A stretch of 64,000 nt of DNA from Fluoribacter dumoffii NY 23 (GCF_000236165.1 NZ_CM001373.1:1812777-1876776); one strand, 5' to 3'. Counted from the first letter of the stretch, positions 18,894 through 27,587 are shown. A program made the numbers and translations. The notes: generated from the sequence alone by a model not told the origin.

Positions 18894-19919
18894 ATGGAAG
18901 AAAAGAGAGAACTTGCCAAATTAAAAATTAAAAGAGCTCACCAGTTGGAAAGGAAGCAGGCAGCAAAAGAAAAAATAATTGAAGAATATGGACAGGGAAT
19001 CACTATTTATTTGCAAATTAGCGAGAAAACACCCGACGATTTGCATGCCCTTACGGAAGCTTACTACAGTCTTGCTACCTTCTATTTTAATCTTAAGGAA
19101 TATGTTAAAGCAGGAGAATGTTATCTGGAGGGCATCAAAAATCTGCTCCATACAAAATTAAATGATGACAGTTATAGAAAACTAACAGAATTGTATATTA
19201 ATTTATCCGATGCATGTTATGAGTCGATGAAACAGCATGCAGGAAATGAAGCCATGACAAATGCCATAAAAGCATTTGGTCTGATTCAAAATAAAACTCC
19301 CGAGGAGCAGAAAATCGGCGATCCGGTAATTAATTTCAAACAATTCCATGACTTTTATGAAAGAGAACTTTCAACAGATACCTATCTTGAATCATCCAAA
19401 TTTGCAAACCATGAGTATTTATTGAGTGAAGGACAACTGGTAAGACAACAAGAAGCCCTACTGGAACAATTCGAAACGATATCCCTTAAGGAAATACAAC
19501 AAATTGATACAAGTATTGAAGGAATGCTAAGTCAATTGTCACTGGCAGCTGAAAAAAATCCTTTTAATCCTGTTTTACTCGATAAAACACCGAGCGATGC
19601 GGCTTATCGGAGTATGGCAATGCAACTGTTGTCACGAGCAAAAAACCTGGTTCAAAACCAATTCATCAGGGAAACTATTGAAACCTACAAACAAGTCATT
19701 AAAGTTCTTGAAGCCATCAAGGATCCCCAGACAAGTGACGGTCAAATAATGAATCATCTGCAGCAACAAATTGAGTATTTACAAAGAAAACCAAATACTC
19801 ATCAAGCAAGTTCGCCCTTGAACCAAGTCCCTGTCAGCCAGACTGGAATGGGATTTTTCTCCCAAGCTATGGATAATGACTTTGAAATGAAAGACGATGA
19901 ATACACACTAAATCTGTGA
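18894..19919 (+). CDS. hypothetical helical protein with TPR-like segment, 341 aa
   Basis: I do not recognise a family. The N terminus (~residues 1-30) is a charged coiled coil rich in Lys, Glu and Ala. Residues ~55-90 (LTEAYYSLATFYFNLKEYVKAGECYLEGIKNL) read like one or two TPR units, and the rest is helical with a Gln/Ser-rich linker. The C terminus is acidic with a hydrophobic end (FEMKDDEYTLNL), a composition often seen in Legionella Dot/Icm substrates. There is no signal peptide or membrane segment. GGGAG lies 8 bases before the ATG. Effector status is only a suspicion. Confidence 0.6.
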   Translation: MEEKRELAKLKIKRAHQLERKQAAKEKIIEEYGQGITIYLQISEKTPDDLHALTEAYYSLATFYFNLKEYVKAGECYLEGIKNLLHTKLNDDSYRKLTELYINLSDACYESMKQHAGNEAMTNAIKAFGLIQNKTPEEQKIGDPVINFKQFHDFYERELSTDTYLESSKFANHEYLLSEGQLVRQQEALLEQFETISLKEIQQIDTSIEGMLSQLSLAAEKNPFNPVLLDKTPSDAAYRSMAMQLLSRAKNLVQNQFIRETIETYKQVIKVLEAIKDPQTSDGQIMNHLQQQIEYLQRKPNTHQASSPLNQVPVSQTGMGFFSQAMDNDFEMKDDEYTLNL

Positions 19920-19924
19920 ACATA

Positions 19925-19973
19925 TATCCTGAATGCCGCAGCCTGTACACACGCCACTGCGGCATTCAGGATA
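19925..19973. terminator. very stable 17-bp stem-loop after the 341-aa gene
   Basis: The arms TATCCTGAATGCCGCAG (19925-19941) and CTGCGGCATTCAGGATA (19957-19973) pair perfectly, with a 15-base loop. It starts 6 bases after a stop codon. There is no T-run after it, so it may act as an mRNA-end stabiliser or a palindromic repeat rather than an intrinsic terminator. Confidence 0.55.
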
Positions 19974-20045
19974 ATCCTGGCAAAATGTATTCGAGAACCT
20001 AACAATTGCTCCAAATTACGTGCTGCAGATTTGTCTACTATGGTT

Positions 20046-20074
20046 TTCAAAATAGGTTCAGTTAAGGCTATAAT
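20046..20074 (+). promoter_or_regulatory. candidate promoter of the Rieske oxygenase gene
   Basis: TTCAAA, 17-base spacer, TATAAT, giving a start site near 20081 and a ~73-base leader. The -10 is perfect and the -35 matches 4 of 6. Confidence 0.4.
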
Positions 20075-20153
20075 CTTATAAACAGAATTGATCCTTTGCG
20101 TTATAAGGGAATCGAACCATGCGCCCGTTATTTATAGGGAGAGGAGCTATTCT

Positions 20154-21230
20154 ATGATCAGTCGATATCATCCCATTCCAATCAATTGGTATTTTGATCC
20201 CTCGATTTATCAGCTTGAAAAAGAATATATTTTTCAGCACAGTCCTGAATATGTAGGACATCAGCTCATGGTACCGAATCTAAACGATTACTATGTCCTG
20301 AAACGCAGTAATGATAAAGAAATGTTAATTCATCATGAGGAGGGAATCAGCGTACTCTCTAATATTTGCCGCCACCGTCAGGCAATCATTTTATCCGATT
20401 CAGGAAATGTGAAAAGAATCCGCTGCCCGATTCACAGTTGGTCTTATACTACTCAAGGTGAATTGATTCATGCACCGCAATTTGACCCCAAACCATGCTT
20501 TAATTTAAAAAAAGATGTGGTAAGTGAATGGAATGGGCTTCTTTTCAGAGGTAACAATAAAATAGAAGCAAATGTCTTTGATGCCAAGGCAAGTAGCGTG
20601 TTTGATTTTTCTGATTATGTATTCACCGAAGCAAAATACCAACACTATTTGTTCAACTGGAAAATATTTATGGAGGTATATCTTGATGATTATCATATAC
20701 CTTTCTTTCATAATGGATTGAGACGGTTGGTAGATGTGCGCCAACTCGAATGGACCCTCAATGATAAGTACTCCGTTCAATATGTGGGGATCCAATCCGA
20801 TTTATCAAAATCGGGTTCTGCTTGCTTTAAATTATACCAGGATGCGTTATTGGCGCAAACTAATGGTGATTTACCTCAGTATGGTGCAGTTTGGTTCGCT
20901 TATTATCCCAATATTATGATTGAGTGCTTTCCTTTTATGCTAGTCATTAGTATGGTATCGCCTACAGGAATCGATCAATGCATCAATAGCGTGGAGTTTT
21001 TTCATCCCAAGGATATTTTGCTATCTAACCCCGACTTATGCGCAGCAGCACAAGCAGCTTATCTGGAAACAGCTTTAGAAGATGAAGAAATATGCATAAA
21101 AATCCACCAAGGGAGAAAAGCCCTTTACGAGCAAGGGGAAAATCAGACAGGTCCCTATCAACCCACTATGGAAGCTGCTTTACCTACATTTTACAACTAT
21201 ATTTCTGGAAAAATAAAAGAAAGCCGCTAA
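20154..21230 (+). CDS. Rieske 2Fe-2S ring-hydroxylating oxygenase-like protein
   Basis: 358-residue protein with an N-terminal Rieske domain (C72-x-H74 in ICRHRQ and C91-x2-H94 in CPIHSW) and a C-terminal catalytic domain with mononuclear iron ligands in LDDYHIPFFHNG (H181, H186). This is the alpha-subunit layout of aromatic-ring dioxygenases and choline-monooxygenase-like enzymes. No ferredoxin, reductase or beta subunit is encoded nearby, so partner and substrate are unknown. The start at ATG 20154 is set by GGGAGAGGAG just upstream; an in-frame upstream start lacks one. Its stop overlaps that of the convergent flavin enzyme gene by 4 bases. Confidence 0.85.
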   Translation: MISRYHPIPINWYFDPSIYQLEKEYIFQHSPEYVGHQLMVPNLNDYYVLKRSNDKEMLIHHEEGISVLSNICRHRQAIILSDSGNVKRIRCPIHSWSYTTQGELIHAPQFDPKPCFNLKKDVVSEWNGLLFRGNNKIEANVFDAKASSVFDFSDYVFTEAKYQHYLFNWKIFMEVYLDDYHIPFFHNGLRRLVDVRQLEWTLNDKYSVQYVGIQSDLSKSGSACFKLYQDALLAQTNGDLPQYGAVWFAYYPNIMIECFPFMLVISMVSPTGIDQCINSVEFFHPKDILLSNPDLCAAAQAAYLETALEDEEICIKIHQGRKALYEQGENQTGPYQPTMEAALPTFYNYISGKIKESR

Positions 21231-22294
21231 TCTTCGAAGTCACATGTAAACGCCTCTGTTTCACGCACCAAAGCACTGATTAACTCACTGGCATGCACAT
21301 TCCTGCATAATGGGGCTGATTGCCCGGCCCACATAGACATAAAATCAATATTATTTTTTTCTTTTGCTTTTTTTCGCATCTTGCCTGTTAAAGCATTCTG
21401 AACAGGATAGGGCAAAATACTTGTTTTATTACTCATTCTTTCAATAAATTGATTACGTATGCCTCGTGCCAATTTTCCAGAAAATGCGCGCGTGAGTACG
21501 GTGTTATCCTGTTTTTGAGTACGCAAGGTATGTTTGTATACATCAGGAATTCCCGCTTCAAAACAACTGAGAAAAGCCGTTCCCATTTGAACTCCTTCAG
21601 CACCTAAAGCACGTGCAGCAATAATCCCCCGGCCATCCATAATTCCACCCGCAGCAATAATGGGTATTTTTATTTGATCCACCAATTGGGGGATCAAACT
21701 GAATAAACCCAGCAAGCCGTCTTCCTCTTTACCAATAAAAGTTCCTCTATGGCCTCCTGCTTCGCTGCCTTGGGCAACCAGGGCGTCAATTCCCGATTCT
21801 GCAAGCACCCTTGCTTCCGCCTGAGACGTCGCCGTGCCAATCAAAAAGGTGGAGTTATTTTTAAATTGGGAGATCCAACCCCAATCCAATACACCAAATG
21901 CATAACTGAAAACAGGTATTTTTTCCTCAATCAGAACATTTACTTGCTCATTAAAAGATGGCGCATAAGGTTCAGAAAGCGGTTCAATGTCCATGTTTAA
22001 CTCCTGGCAGGAGCGTTCAATATCTTTACATGCTTTGTGAATCTGGGCTGGTGAGGCATTGTATTTTCCAGGAATAAAAAGATTAACGGCAAAAGGCTTG
22101 CTGGTTAATTCGCGAATTTTTTTTATGGCCTCCCGAATTTCAGAAGGATTCATATACCCAGCGCCTAATGAGCCTAAACCACCTGCATTAGACACCGCAG
22201 CGACTAACTCAGGAGTAGTGGCCCCGCCTGCCATGGGTGCTTGAATAATCGGGTATTTTATCCTTATTTTTGCAGCCAGATTTGATTGCCACAT
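21227..22294 (-). CDS. FMN-dependent nitronate monooxygenase / 2-nitropropane dioxygenase family
   Basis: 355-residue TIM-barrel flavoprotein. The family marks are IQAPMAGGATTPELVAAV near the N terminus, a glycine-rich AGGLGSLG, the catalytic-His stretch SEAGGHRG (H182), PIIAAGGIMDGRG and GAEGVQMGTAF, which bind FMN phosphate. Related proteins oxidise nitronates or act as FabK enoyl reductases, and without nearby fatty-acid genes the first is likelier. ATG 22294 with AAGGAT upstream is preferred over 22318. It converges on the Rieske gene, with stops overlapping by 4 bases. Confidence 0.87.
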   Translation of the reverse strand: MWQSNLAAKIRIKYPIIQAPMAGGATTPELVAAVSNAGGLGSLGAGYMNPSEIREAIKKIRELTSKPFAVNLFIPGKYNASPAQIHKACKDIERSCQELNMDIEPLSEPYAPSFNEQVNVLIEEKIPVFSYAFGVLDWGWISQFKNNSTFLIGTATSQAEARVLAESGIDALVAQGSEAGGHRGTFIGKEEDGLLGLFSLIPQLVDQIKIPIIAAGGIMDGRGIIAARALGAEGVQMGTAFLSCFEAGIPDVYKHTLRTQKQDNTVLTRAFSGKLARGIRNQFIERMSNKTSILPYPVQNALTGKMRKKAKEKNNIDFMSMWAGQSAPLCRNVHASELISALVRETEAFTCDFED

Positions 22295-22521
22295 ATTCTT
22301 ATCCTTTCTCAACTTCATTCATCATAAACTCAATGGTCAAGGAAAACCATAGTGTATTTAGGAGCAGATCTGTTATGCTCTTTGGGGTATCTGCGAAAAA
22401 AGCGAATCGACAGTTCTGGAAATTAGTCTATGATTTTCTTAATATATTAATTTTTGGAAGGTAAAGTTTACCTCATCACTTTTTTTAATAAAAATCTGCT
22501 GCATCAAGTTAGGAGGACGCC

Positions 22522-23514
22522 ATGAAAGCACAAGCAATATCATCTTTTGGTGATTCTTCAGTCTTTAAAACGATTGAACTTCCCAAACCTAAAATTAAAC
22601 CTGGCTATGTGCTCATCCGAGTTGTAGCAACCAGCGTAAATCCTGTTGACTGTAAAGTTCGCTCTGGCAAATACAGCCATATTTCTCCCCCTTTTCCGGC
22701 TATTTTGCACAGTGATGTAGCAGGTATTATCGAAGAAATTGGTGAAAACGTTGCTGATTTTTCAGTAGGTGATGAAGTCTATGGGTGTGCGGGTGGTTTT
22801 CTCAATGAAAGCGGCGCACTTGCTGAGTTTATGCTTGCCGATGCTCGATTGATCGCCAAAAAACCTAATGAGTTAAGTATGGTTGAAGCAGCGGCATTAC
22901 CTCTGGTTTCTATCACTGCATGGGAAGCATTGTTCGATAAGGCACAGATTAAACCAGGACAAAAAGTATTAATACATGCCGGCACAGGCGGTGTTGGTCA
23001 TATCGCAATTCAATTGGCAAAATGGGCTGGAGCTGAAGTATATACCACTGTTTCTTCTTCCGATAAAGCAGACATTGCGAAATCCCTTGGAGCCAAAGAA
23101 GCGATCAATTACCGTATTGAATCAGTCCAGGATTACGTTAATCGCTTTACCAAAGGCTTAGGATTTGATGTAGTATTTGATACTATTGGGGGAGAAAATC
23201 TTGATAAATCGTTAGCTGCGGTTGCCCCATACGGAAATGTGGTCAGTATTCAGGCTAATTCAACCCATGATCTTGCGCCATTACACGCCCAATCAGCCAG
23301 CTTGCATGCTGTTTTTATGTTATTGCCTTTATTGCGTAATGAACAACGCGAACGACATGGCAAAATTTTAAGCGAAATTGCTAATTTAACAGATGAAGGT
23401 TATTTAAAACCCCTTATTGATCCCCATCTCTTCTATTTTGAAAATATTGAAAAAGCTCATTCCTTATGGGAGTCAGGGAAAGCAGTAGGAAAAATTGTGG
23501 TGCAAGCTTATTAA
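22522..23514 (+). CDS. NADPH:quinone oxidoreductase-like medium-chain dehydrogenase
   Basis: 330-residue zinc-independent MDR enzyme. It has the N-terminal GroES-like domain (TSVNPVDCKVRSGKY, HSDVAGIIEEIG) and the Rossmann motif AGTGGVGHIAIQLAKWAGAEV. The structural zinc cysteine cluster of alcohol dehydrogenases is absent, which points to the quinone oxidoreductase branch acting on quinones or enones with NADPH. A strong TAGGAGGA lies 5 bases before the ATG. It is divergent from the flavin enzyme gene and transcribed alone. Exact substrate unknown. Confidence 0.88.
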   Translation: MKAQAISSFGDSSVFKTIELPKPKIKPGYVLIRVVATSVNPVDCKVRSGKYSHISPPFPAILHSDVAGIIEEIGENVADFSVGDEVYGCAGGFLNESGALAEFMLADARLIAKKPNELSMVEAAALPLVSITAWEALFDKAQIKPGQKVLIHAGTGGVGHIAIQLAKWAGAEVYTTVSSSDKADIAKSLGAKEAINYRIESVQDYVNRFTKGLGFDVVFDTIGGENLDKSLAAVAPYGNVVSIQANSTHDLAPLHAQSASLHAVFMLLPLLRNEQRERHGKILSEIANLTDEGYLKPLIDPHLFYFENIEKAHSLWESGKAVGKIVVQAY

Positions 23515-23585
23515 AGGGCTGGCTCTTCCACAAGACCTCGGCGGTACCAGGCCTTAGGATGCTTTACTCTTGGAACCATTAAGCC

Positions 23586-23625
23586 AGAGGGTTCTATCTT
23601 TGATAAAGCCAAACTAGAACCTTCT
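23586..23625. terminator. bidirectional terminator-like hairpin
   Basis: The arms AGAGGGTTCTA (23586-23596) and TAGAACCTTCT (23615-23625) pair over 11 bp with one G-T. The hairpin lies between the convergent quinone oxidoreductase and CysZ-like genes. Confidence 0.5.
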
Positions 23626-23635
23626 GCCTGGTCTC

Positions 23636-24406
23636 TTAATAAGTGGGGCTTGATGTAATTTTTTTATGGTTTGGATTTTGTTTTTCGAGCAAATGATCAT
23701 TGCCCCTAAAGTAAAGTAAGGTGCCTGCGATAACCGCTGTAGGCATGGTCAATAAATTTAAAAGGGGTATAAAACTGATCAAATTGATAGAAAAACCAAA
23801 TCCCAGTGAGCGCATTTTATTTCCAGCCACTTTTCTCCGCATGTCTTTAAAGCTGACCAAATTATTATCCATCGCAAAATCCTGGTATTGAATGCTAAGT
23901 ATCCAGGCATTAAAAAGAAACCATAAAAAAGGATAAATTGGTTGCAGCAAAGGTATAAAGAATAAAATACCCATAATCAGGAATCTTGGTAAAAAATAAC
24001 CAAGAAATTCACCTTGCCGTTTTATACTGCGGATCACCATCTTATGAAACGGTATGGGGGGAATCGTACTTTGAAAAAGTAAATTTTGTGTGCGCTCAGA
24101 GAGAAGTCCATTAAAAGGAGCGGCAGCCAGATTAAAAAATACCGTGAACAGGGACAAGAACATCAAGAAATAACTCAGAACAAAAATGATAAACAAGACA
24201 CTGCTGAGAAAACTTAACCAGGAAGGCAATTTATCCAGGTAGTAATAAGCATAAGGGAGTACAAAATGCTGGACAAGATAGAACAGGCCTACAAACATCA
24301 TCAAATTAAATGCTAGAGGTAAAAGGATAAATCGCTTTAATCCTGGAGTAAGCAGGTATTTGATGCCTTTTAGTGGATAAAGCATCCCAAGAAAAAAATT
24401 CCTCAT
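23636..24406 (-). CDS. CysZ / EI24-domain inner membrane protein
   Basis: 256 residues with four to five hydrophobic stretches. The opening FFLGMLYPLKGIKYLLTPGLKRFILLP is the EI24/CysZ signature, here split over charged and hydrophobic parts. AAPFNGLLSERT in the middle and a PTAVIAGTLL stretch near the end are also typical. CysZ mediates sulfate uptake for cysteine synthesis in enterobacteria. Whether this homologue moves sulfate is unknown, since Legionella is a cysteine auxotroph. GAGG lies 8 bases before the ATG. Confidence 0.83.
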   Translation of the reverse strand: MRNFFLGMLYPLKGIKYLLTPGLKRFILLPLAFNLMMFVGLFYLVQHFVLPYAYYYLDKLPSWLSFLSSVLFIIFVLSYFLMFLSLFTVFFNLAAAPFNGLLSERTQNLLFQSTIPPIPFHKMVIRSIKRQGEFLGYFLPRFLIMGILFFIPLLQPIYPFLWFLFNAWILSIQYQDFAMDNNLVSFKDMRRKVAGNKMRSLGFGFSINLISFIPLLNLLTMPTAVIAGTLLYFRGNDHLLEKQNPNHKKITSSPTY

Positions 24407-24518
24407 CTTTGATCCTCAACCTCGTTTCCAAAATAATCAGATAGCTTCAACCTCTTAGCTTAATTCATTATGAACAAGGAATTCTATTGGTATTTATTAA
24501 AAATTTTTGCTCAAAATA

Positions 24519-24546
24519 ATGACACACTAAGTTATTGTTATATAAT
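24519..24546 (+). promoter_or_regulatory. candidate promoter of the 181-aa membrane protein gene
   Basis: ATGACA, 16-base spacer, TATAAT at 24541-24546. This implies a start near 24553 and a 26-base leader that includes a GAGG ribosome binding site. Confidence 0.5.
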
Positions 24547-24578
24547 GGAATTCCTTTTTAAACAATAGAGGTTCTTAA

Positions 24579-25124
24579 ATGCCATTTATCAATCAACCCA
24601 AGGAAGTTCCTAAATTAATTACTCTGGCAGCACAGGTGCTCTATGAACACAAACCTCACCTTTTTTTTTCTTTCTACAAGAGTAAACAAATCCTTCCTGA
24701 AATAGAAAATAAATATGTGAATCCCACAATACAAAAACTGATTGATGAGCGGGAAAAAATTTATTTGTCCAACGTAGAGAAACGAAAACGGAAAATTGCC
24801 AATTATACTTCCCGTCTTGATGAAAACGAGTGTTTTAGAAAATGTACCTATTTGGCGCTGATAGCTTTAAGTGCTGGTGTCCATATGAGTATTTATTATA
24901 TTATGAAAGCAAGTGGTGTTTCCTCATCAACAAGCATTACTTTTCTCGCTACAATGCCTGCTACTATTATGGTTATGGCTTGTTTTAGTCCCTTTGCAAC
25001 TCATTATTTGTCAAAAGCAATGGCACACTGCGCCGCCCCTCGAGTACGCAATGAGCCTATTGATTTGGAAAAAGAGTTAGCTGACATTGAATCAAATCAC
25101 CAGCGAGGCTTTTTATCTGTATAA
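24579..25124 (+). CDS. hypothetical two-helix membrane protein, 181 aa
   Basis: Not recognised. The N-terminal ~90 residues are soluble, charged and probably helical. Two hydrophobic segments follow (~residues 90-112 and ~120-145, ITFLATMPATIMVMACF), then an acidic tail LEKELADIESNHQRGFLSV. A membrane hairpin with both ends in the cytoplasm is the simplest topology. The hairpin-plus-soluble-arm layout also occurs among Legionella effectors, but nothing here is decisive. It has its own promoter and GAGG site. Confidence 0.6.
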   Translation: MPFINQPKEVPKLITLAAQVLYEHKPHLFFSFYKSKQILPEIENKYVNPTIQKLIDEREKIYLSNVEKRKRKIANYTSRLDENECFRKCTYLALIALSAGVHMSIYYIMKASGVSSSTSITFLATMPATIMVMACFSPFATHYLSKAMAHCAAPRVRNEPIDLEKELADIESNHQRGFLSV

Positions 25125-25222
25125 AAAGACGGTCATTGAAGGGATCGCGTGCAGCTTATTTCGGAAATTGAAAAACTTTTGTATTCCTCTTCGGCTCTGC
25201 TGCACACTCATATCCTTTCTTA

Positions 25223-25240
25223 TGTAACAATCTTGTTACA
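25223..25240. promoter_or_regulatory. perfect palindrome upstream of the His-rich peptide gene (operator?)
   Basis: TGTAACAA-TC-TTGTTACA has 8-base arms and a 2-base centre, 83 bases before the start codon. A further half site TGTTACA lies at 25266-25272. The size and symmetry fit a dimeric repressor or activator site. The regulator is unknown. Confidence 0.4.
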
Positions 25241-25322
25241 ATTTCAAAAGCTCTTGATATATCCCTGTTACATTTAATAATTAAACTAAGCCTCAAAGAA
25301 CACAATCAGAGGGGAATACAAG

Positions 25323-25544
25323 ATGTTTAAAAAAATTTTGGTGAGCACTATATTAGGTGCAGCTGCCTTATTTTCCAACGCAGGTTTTGCTTATTATCAT
25401 ACCCATGATGATTATCCACGGTTCAAATATTTCCGCCACCACCATCATTCAAGATGGAAAAATATTCATCGGTGGATCCCCCCCAGAGATTATATTGTAG
25501 TAGAAAATGGAACACCCTACCCACGATATCATCAACATTATTAA
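25323..25544 (+). CDS. small secreted histidine/tyrosine-rich protein, 73 aa
   Basis: A clear Sec signal peptide (MFKKILVSTI..., cleavage near AGFA-YYH) leaves a ~50-residue mature peptide with nine histidines, including HHHH, and seven tyrosines plus tryptophans and arginines. Such composition suggests transition-metal binding in the periplasm or outside the cell, but no family is recognised. The ribosome binding site GAGGGG is strong. A palindromic putative operator lies upstream and a stable hairpin downstream, so it is a self-contained regulated unit. Confidence 0.7.
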   Translation: MFKKILVSTILGAAALFSNAGFAYYHTHDDYPRFKYFRHHHHSRWKNIHRWIPPRDYIVVENGTPYPRYHQHY

Positions 25545-25643
25545 TCGTTACCTTCATGCACTTTTATCAATTACATGCGTAAAAACTCAAGGGATGTACC
25601 TGAACAATCTTCACAAATTTTTTAATCCCGCTTTGCTACCATT

Positions 25644-25673
25644 TTGAAGCTCCCCGCGAACGGAGAGCTTCAA
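25644..25673 (+). terminator. stem-loop after the His-rich peptide gene
   Basis: TTGAAGCTC and GAGCTTCAA form a 9-bp perfect stem. Inside, CCG-CGAA-CGG adds a second stem with a tetraloop. It lies 99 bases after the stop. No T-run follows. Confidence 0.5.
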
Positions 25674-25783
25674 TGTCCATCGCAAATGAATGAGATCAAC
25701 CTTAAACCCTTTTTGGCCTCATATATATAAAGATAATCTGCTAGAATTTTACCTCTTAACAATCAAAGGTAAATAAACGGCTT

Positions 25784-26377
25784 ATGAAACTGTTTCTGCA
25801 ATTAGGTGTTTTTTTCTTTGTCATATCACTTCTTGTTTATTCATCTTTGGCTATTTATGTTATAAAAAATGCCGAGACTGATGAGAAAAAACAAGCGGAT
25901 GTGATTCTGGTTCTTGGTGCAAAAGCTTATCGTGAAAACTCATACAACCCATGTCTCGTCGCCCGGGTGAAACATGCAGTGAATTTATATAAGGCCCATT
26001 ATGCCCCCAATCTTCTTTTTTCAGGGGGGACCGATATAGAAGATGGAGCAAATGAAGCCCTGACAATGAAAAAAATTGCCCTGTCTTTAGGGGTGCCTGC
26101 CAAGGATATCCTTCTTGAATCCGCCTCCACTACTACCTATGAAAACCTGCTTTTTTCTGAAAAAATATTCCAGGCTAAAAAATATAAGCGCATTATTATA
26201 GTTACGGAACCTTTCCATGCTCCCAGAGCTCTGTTAGTAGCAAAAAAATTTGGGCTTGAAGCGGTAAGTTCCCCAGCAACAAAAAGTATATGCTGGACGA
26301 AACATAAATACCTGTCGCGTTATTTCCTGAAAGAACCACTTGCCATTATGTACTATAAGGTGAGAAATCAATTATGA
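25784..26377 (+). CDS. YdcF/SanA-like DUF218 protein
   Basis: 197 residues: an N-terminal membrane anchor (~residues 4-25) followed by a DUF218 domain with DVILVLGAKAY, LLFSGGTD, the Asn/Glu-containing ESASTTTYENLLFS and IIIVTEPFHAPRAL. The family includes SanA (vancomycin barrier in Salmonella) and ElyC (envelope biogenesis). It acts at the inner membrane facing the periplasm, with the biochemical reaction unsettled. It is monocistronic with a good bidirectional terminator. Confidence 0.87.
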   Translation: MKLFLQLGVFFFVISLLVYSSLAIYVIKNAETDEKKQADVILVLGAKAYRENSYNPCLVARVKHAVNLYKAHYAPNLLFSGGTDIEDGANEALTMKKIALSLGVPAKDILLESASTTTYENLLFSEKIFQAKKYKRIIIVTEPFHAPRALLVAKKFGLEAVSSPATKSICWTKHKYLSRYFLKEPLAIMYYKVRNQL

Positions 26378-26420
26378 ATAGTAAAGCCAGTTTATATTTT
26401 GATATAAAGCAAATTCAGCA

Positions 26421-26448
26421 GGAAGGTTACCTTGATAAGTAACCTTCC
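26421..26448. terminator. bidirectional terminator
   Basis: A 10-bp perfect stem GGAAGGTTAC / GTAACCTTCC with an 8-base loop, then ATAAATATTTTTATTT. It separates the convergent DUF218 and secreted-protein genes and serves the plus strand best. Confidence 0.7.
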
Positions 26449-26460
26449 AGATAAATATTT

Positions 26461-26922
26461 TTATTTGCTTTTAGTACAAGTCTCTGTTCCTATTTGGTTA
26501 TCTGATTGCAACACCCAGTTGGATTGTAAAGAACCATCTGATTTAACTTCAATCATTTGAATTCCAATTGTGTCCGGCTTTCTGGGATCCCAGAAGGATG
26601 CAGCAATAACATTAGTCGCATTAGGATGCATAACCCCTGTGCCATAGAGAACAGGATCTCCAGCACTACTATCCCATTCTAAAGTATATGTATCGCCTGT
26701 CTTGGTTATGCTCATAGGATAGGAAGCTGTATTATTTGAAGCATCGGCTCTTTGGCATTGGTAATTCCCCAGAACAGATGAGGTACCACTGGTCGTGCTA
26801 CTTGTTTCCGTACTTGTGGTGCTCGTATTGGTTGTGGAACTGCTTGGGTTATCCGCATACGCTGATAAAGTTGATAGAGATAATGCAGTAACTAAATAGA
26901 CATTCTTAATCGCAGTTTTCAT
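26461..26922 (-). CDS. secreted protein, tandem paralogue B, 153 aa
   Basis: A signal peptide (cleavage near SAYA-DNP), then a Ser/Thr-rich linker (~residues 25-50), then a ~100-residue domain. That domain matches the neighbouring gene in order: a Cys early (YQC), GDTYTLEWD, YGTGVMHPNATNVIAASFW, KSDGSLQSNW and a final GTETCTKSK. Two conserved cysteines probably form one disulphide. The family is not recognised. It lies 43 bases downstream of its paralogue on the same strand, with AAGGAA before the ATG, so the pair is likely one operon. Confidence 0.75.
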   Translation of the reverse strand: MKTAIKNVYLVTALSLSTLSAYADNPSSSTTNTSTTSTETSSTTSGTSSVLGNYQCQRADASNNTASYPMSITKTGDTYTLEWDSSAGDPVLYGTGVMHPNATNVIAASFWDPRKPDTIGIQMIEVKSDGSLQSNWVLQSDNQIGTETCTKSK

Positions 26923-26965
26923 AATAAATTCCTTTTCTCATCATCACCTTTTATTAGAGTAAATT

Positions 26966-27382
26966 CTATTGTTGTGCCGATTTGGTGCAGGTTTCAGTGC
27001 CACCCTTATCCTTGTTGCTTTCTGCAAAAACCCCATCCAGAGAGCCATCCGGTTTAATTGTAAAAATCTGGATTGTCGTTACAGTTGGAGATTTGGGTTG
27101 CCAAAAAATATAACCAATCGCATTAGGAACATTTTTATTCATTATGCCCTTACCAATGTAATAGGGAAATACGCTTCCAGTAGGAATGCCTGAAATTTTG
27201 TAAACATCGCCATTTTTTTTGAAAACTACAGTTTCTGTTCCGTCATTGGGAGTGGTAAAGGGATCATGATAGGAGCATTTATAGGATCCGGAAATATCAG
27301 GTGCATCTGCAGAATAAACACCAGGTGATACTGCTAAAACACCTAACATAGTAGCTAGGGATAGCTTATTGATGGCACGCAT
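26966..27382 (-). CDS. secreted protein, tandem paralogue A, 138 aa
   Basis: A signal peptide (cleavage near GVYSA-DAP) without the Ser/Thr linker of its neighbour. The domain carries the same landmarks: SYKCS, GDVYKISG, IGKGIMNKNVPNAIGYIFW, KPDGSLDG and GGTETCTKSAQQ. It is probably the founder of a tandem duplication, since the linker occurs only in the downstream copy. AAAAGGAG precedes the ATG. It is exported to the periplasm or by type II secretion. No function is recognised. Confidence 0.75.
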   Translation of the reverse strand: MRAINKLSLATMLGVLAVSPGVYSADAPDISGSYKCSYHDPFTTPNDGTETVVFKKNGDVYKISGIPTGSVFPYYIGKGIMNKNVPNAIGYIFWQPKSPTVTTIQIFTIKPDGSLDGVFAESNKDKGGTETCTKSAQQ

Positions 27383-27587
27383 AAGAACTCCTTTTCTTAA
27401 TAAACTTAAATGATTTTAAGGCACCGAAGTTACTAATAAATATATGTTACGCAATATGGAAAAGCAAATTTCAAATAGAATAATTTTTATAATATGTCAA
27501 CCTAAGAGGCGAAATTTAAAAACTGTTGCTCATTTCCCCATATATTCCTTATAAATTTGCATCCGTAAAGCGGGAGCTGAGGCAATA

